A stretch of 15,575 nt of DNA from Candidatus Bathyarchaeota archaeon (lineage in GTDB: Archaea > Thermoproteota > Bathyarchaeia > Bathyarchaeales > UBA233), in the NCBI GenBank assembly GCA_029907045.1, contig JARYMR010000025.1, forward strand, positions 1 through 15,575. The letters are read 5' to 3'. Below, one piece after another: positions 14,141 through 15,575 of this stretch. The notes under the pieces were generated by a model that saw only the letters and a list, made by a program, of their open reading frames with translations, did not search any database and was not told the origin of the DNA. Made by a program: the position numbers and the translations under genes. Numbering within the stretch: the stretch's first letter is position 1; each line of letters starts with the position of its first letter.

Positions 14141-14165
14141 TTGTCTTAAACAGAGTGGAAAAGTT

Positions 14166-14753
14166 TTGGCTGTAAAAAAATTTCGTATAATTAAACCTGA
14201 AATTCGTGTTTTAGGAGTCGACGACGGAGTTTTCACTCCCCGTTCAAAGGGGTTGGTGCCCGTTGTCGGAGTAGTCTTTAGGGGTGGTTATTTGCTTGAC
14301 GGAGTAATGCACACCAACGTGAAAATAGACGGCTTAGACGCCACAAAAAAGATAACATCTATGATAATCAACTCACCTCACTACAAGCAATTGCGGGTTA
14401 TAATGCTTAATGGAATAACTTTTGCAGGCTTTAACGTTGTAGACATAAAAGAACTCAATGCTAAAATAAAACTTCCAGTGATAGCCGTCACACGAGAAAA
14501 ACCCAACTTTAAAGAAATCCGCAAAGCCCTAAAAAATCTGCCAAAAAGCGAAGAACGCTGGAAAGCCATAGAAAATGCTGGAAAAGCGTATGAAGTGTTT
14601 ACTAGAAATGAAAAAGAGAAAGTCTATATGCAAATTTCTGGAATACTCGAGGAGGATGCTAAAAAAATTTTGCAGCTAACCTCCACGAGAAGCAGTATTC
14701 CCGAAGCCTTACGTGTAGCTCACCTAATCGCTTCTGGAATAACCACCATTTAG
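14166..14753 (+). CDS. DUF99 (UPF0215) protein, endonuclease V-like fold
   Basis: A 195-aa archaeal protein of the DUF99/UPF0215 family. Typical segments are VLGVDDGVF (15-23), VVGVVFRGGYLLDGV (33-47), KIDGLDAT (53-60), IMLNGITFAGFNVVD (79-93) and the C-terminal PEALRVAHLIASGI (179-192). The family is related in fold to endonuclease V, and the Asp residues in GVDDG resemble the first active-site acid of that fold. Nuclease activity has not, to my knowledge, been shown. The start is TTG 14166, with GTGGAA upstream. It is divergent from the ICMT-like gene and 80 nt upstream of tfs. Role unknown; a link to RNA or DNA processing is inferred from fold and neighbours. Confidence 0.88.
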   Translation: MAVKKFRIIKPEIRVLGVDDGVFTPRSKGLVPVVGVVFRGGYLLDGVMHTNVKIDGLDATKKITSMIINSPHYKQLRVIMLNGITFAGFNVVDIKELNAKIKLPVIAVTREKPNFKEIRKALKNLPKSEERWKAIENAGKAYEVFTRNEKEKVYMQISGILEEDAKKILQLTSTRSSIPEALRVAHLIASGITTI

Positions 14754-14780
14754 CCCCAATCCTTATTAGTATAAGAAAAG

Positions 14781-14789
14781 GTTTAAAAG
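14781..14789 (+). promoter_or_regulatory. TATA box for tfs
   Basis: GTTTAAAAG, preceded by AAAAG, would place the start of transcription near 14810. That leaves a leader of about 24 nt containing GGAGTT before ATG 14834. It also excludes the in-frame ATG at 14795. Confidence 0.55.
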
Positions 14790-14833
14790 GGACAATGTTA
14801 AGGGAAAACAAACGGACAACGGAGTTAAAAAGC

Positions 14834-15187
14834 ATGGAATTTTGTCCAAAATGCGGCTCGCGTTTAGTGCCTAAAAAGAAGAAAACAGGCAAAGAATCAT
14901 CTTTAGCGCTGGTTTGTCCAAAATGTGGCTATAGAAAGAGGGAATCTGGCGGAAAAGTCAAGCCGAAAGTTGCGAAAGTCATACAGCATAAACCCCAAGA
15001 ACTCGTGGCAGTAATAAGTAAGGAAGAACAGAAACTGCGAACATTGCCAACGGTTAGAGTTGAATGTCCCAAATGTGGAAACAATTTAGCCTACGTCTGG
15101 CAAGTGCAAACAAGAGGTGCAGACGAATCTTCAACCCAGTTTTTGCGTTGCACAAAATGCGGCTACACCTTCAGAGAATACAGCTAA
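14834..15187 (+). CDS. tfs: Transcription factor S (TFIIS-like transcript cleavage factor)
   Basis: A 117-aa protein with two zinc ribbons. The N-terminal one uses Cys4, Cys7, Cys28 and Cys31, as in the Rpb9/RpoM type. A basic linker follows, then a TFIIS-type C-terminal ribbon with Cys78, Cys81, Cys106 and Cys109. QTRGADESST (92-101) carries the Asp97-Glu98 pair that reaches the polymerase active site and stimulates cleavage of backtracked RNA, so this copy looks active. ATG 14834 is chosen because homologues begin with MxFCPxCG, GGAGTT lies 7 nt upstream, and a TATA box lies just before 14795. It is followed after 93 bp by pcn, an arrangement seen in several archaea. Confidence 0.95.
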   Translation: MEFCPKCGSRLVPKKKKTGKESSLALVCPKCGYRKRESGGKVKPKVAKVIQHKPQELVAVISKEEQKLRTLPTVRVECPKCGNNLAYVWQVQTRGADESSTQFLRCTKCGYTFREYS

Positions 15188-15219
15188 AACATCTTTGCGT
15201 CCACTATCCTAAAGCTGAA

Positions 15220-15229
15220 AATTTAATAT
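15220..15229 (+). promoter_or_regulatory. Possible TATA box for pcn
   Basis: AATTTAATAT lies about 55 bp before the pcn ATG, predicting a start near 15250 and a leader of about 30 nt that includes AGGAGA. The 93-bp gap is otherwise AT-rich with no other feature. Confidence 0.45.
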
Positions 15230-15280
15230 GTAAAGTCTTTTATTACTAACTAAGCATAACATCTAAAAGGAGACCCTCTC

Positions 15281-15575
15281 ATGTTCAAAATCAAAATGGC
15301 AGATGCCAAACTCCTCAGAGACATGGTTACAGCCATCTCCATCCTCGTAGACGAAGCCACATTCAAAGTAGACTCAGACGGCCTAAAACTGCGGGCAATG
15401 GATCCATCCCGTGTTGCCATGGTTGATTTTGAATGGCCAAAAACAATTTTTGATGAGTACACAGCCACGGAACCAACGAAAATGTGCATAAACATAAGCG
15501 AACTGTTAAAACTGCTCAAAAGAGCCGGCAAAGACGAAGTTATAGAGCTTTCCCTTGACGAAAAAACTGGCAAAC
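15281..15575 (+). CDS. pcn: DNA sliding clamp PCNA (5' part, runs off the window)
   Basis: The first 98 residues of PCNA, cut by the window edge. The sequence FKIKMADAKLLRDMVTAIS, then FKVDSDGLKLRAMDPSRVAMVDFEW (27-51), is diagnostic: the DGLxLRAMDPSRVAMV block is near-invariant in PCNA. INISELLKLLKRAGKDEVIEL follows. The trimer encircles DNA and tethers polymerases, FEN1, ligase and RFC clients. The ATG at 15281 has AGGAGA about 8 nt upstream. Whether it forms a homo- or heterotrimer cannot be judged from one gene. Confidence 0.96.
   Translation, partial: MFKIKMADAKLLRDMVTAISILVDEATFKVDSDGLKLRAMDPSRVAMVDFEWPKTIFDEYTATEPTKMCINISELLKLLKRAGKDEVIELSLDEKTGK

Noticed and set aside
14795..14833. 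A 13-residue N-terminal extension of TFS
   Set aside because: It lies between the TATA box and the predicted RNA start, and the family begins at the zinc ribbon.

Overview
This window is archaeal chromosomal core sequence. Nearly every gene is an archaeal or archaeo-eukaryotic informational protein: SRP54, Pus10, L21e, Rpb4 (RpoF), L10e, exosome Csl4, RpoL, TFS, PCNA, Dph2 and a PAC2 proteasome-assembly chaperone. Promoters look archaeal (TATA boxes), Shine-Dalgarno sites are often visible, and TTG starts are common. The gene content and moderate-to-low GC suggest a TACK-group archaeon, possibly Bathyarchaeia. That placement is an inference from memory of such genomes, not a search result.

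Layout: (1) 1-620, minus strand: 3' truncated PAC2 chaperone, divergent from the next block. (2) 715-6522, plus: srp54, pus10, rpl21e, rpoF, DUF655, rsmA, an Mtq2/HemK2-type methyltransferase and a DUF3795 Cys-rich protein, closely packed. (3) 6702-7223: dCTP deaminase-family gene with its own TATA box. (4) 7350-10332: rpl10e overlapping ppsA (PEP synthase). (5) 10397-12997: dph2, METTL5-like methyltransferase, csl4, rpoL. (6) 12984-14055, minus: an ICMT-like membrane methyltransferase followed by a single-domain RNase III-like protein, convergent with rpoL. (7) 14166-15575, plus: DUF99, tfs and the 5' part of pcn. No gap exceeds 300 bases. I saw no tRNA, rRNA, CRISPR array, insertion sequence or phage gene.

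Functionally the window is a housekeeping neighbourhood. Protein targeting, ribosomal proteins, RNA polymerase subunits, RNA decay, and modification of tRNA, rRNA, elongation factor 2 and probably release factor 1 are interleaved. Five modification enzymes (Pus10, RsmA, Mtq2-like, Dph2, METTL5-like) act on, or are predicted to act on, tRNA, the decoding site or the factors that use it. I found no clearly new multi-gene system. The most unusual points are an RsmA whose NLPY catalytic asparagine is replaced by isoleucine, a minimal RNase III fold lacking one of the usual metal-binding acids, and ppsA translationally coupled to a ribosomal protein gene.
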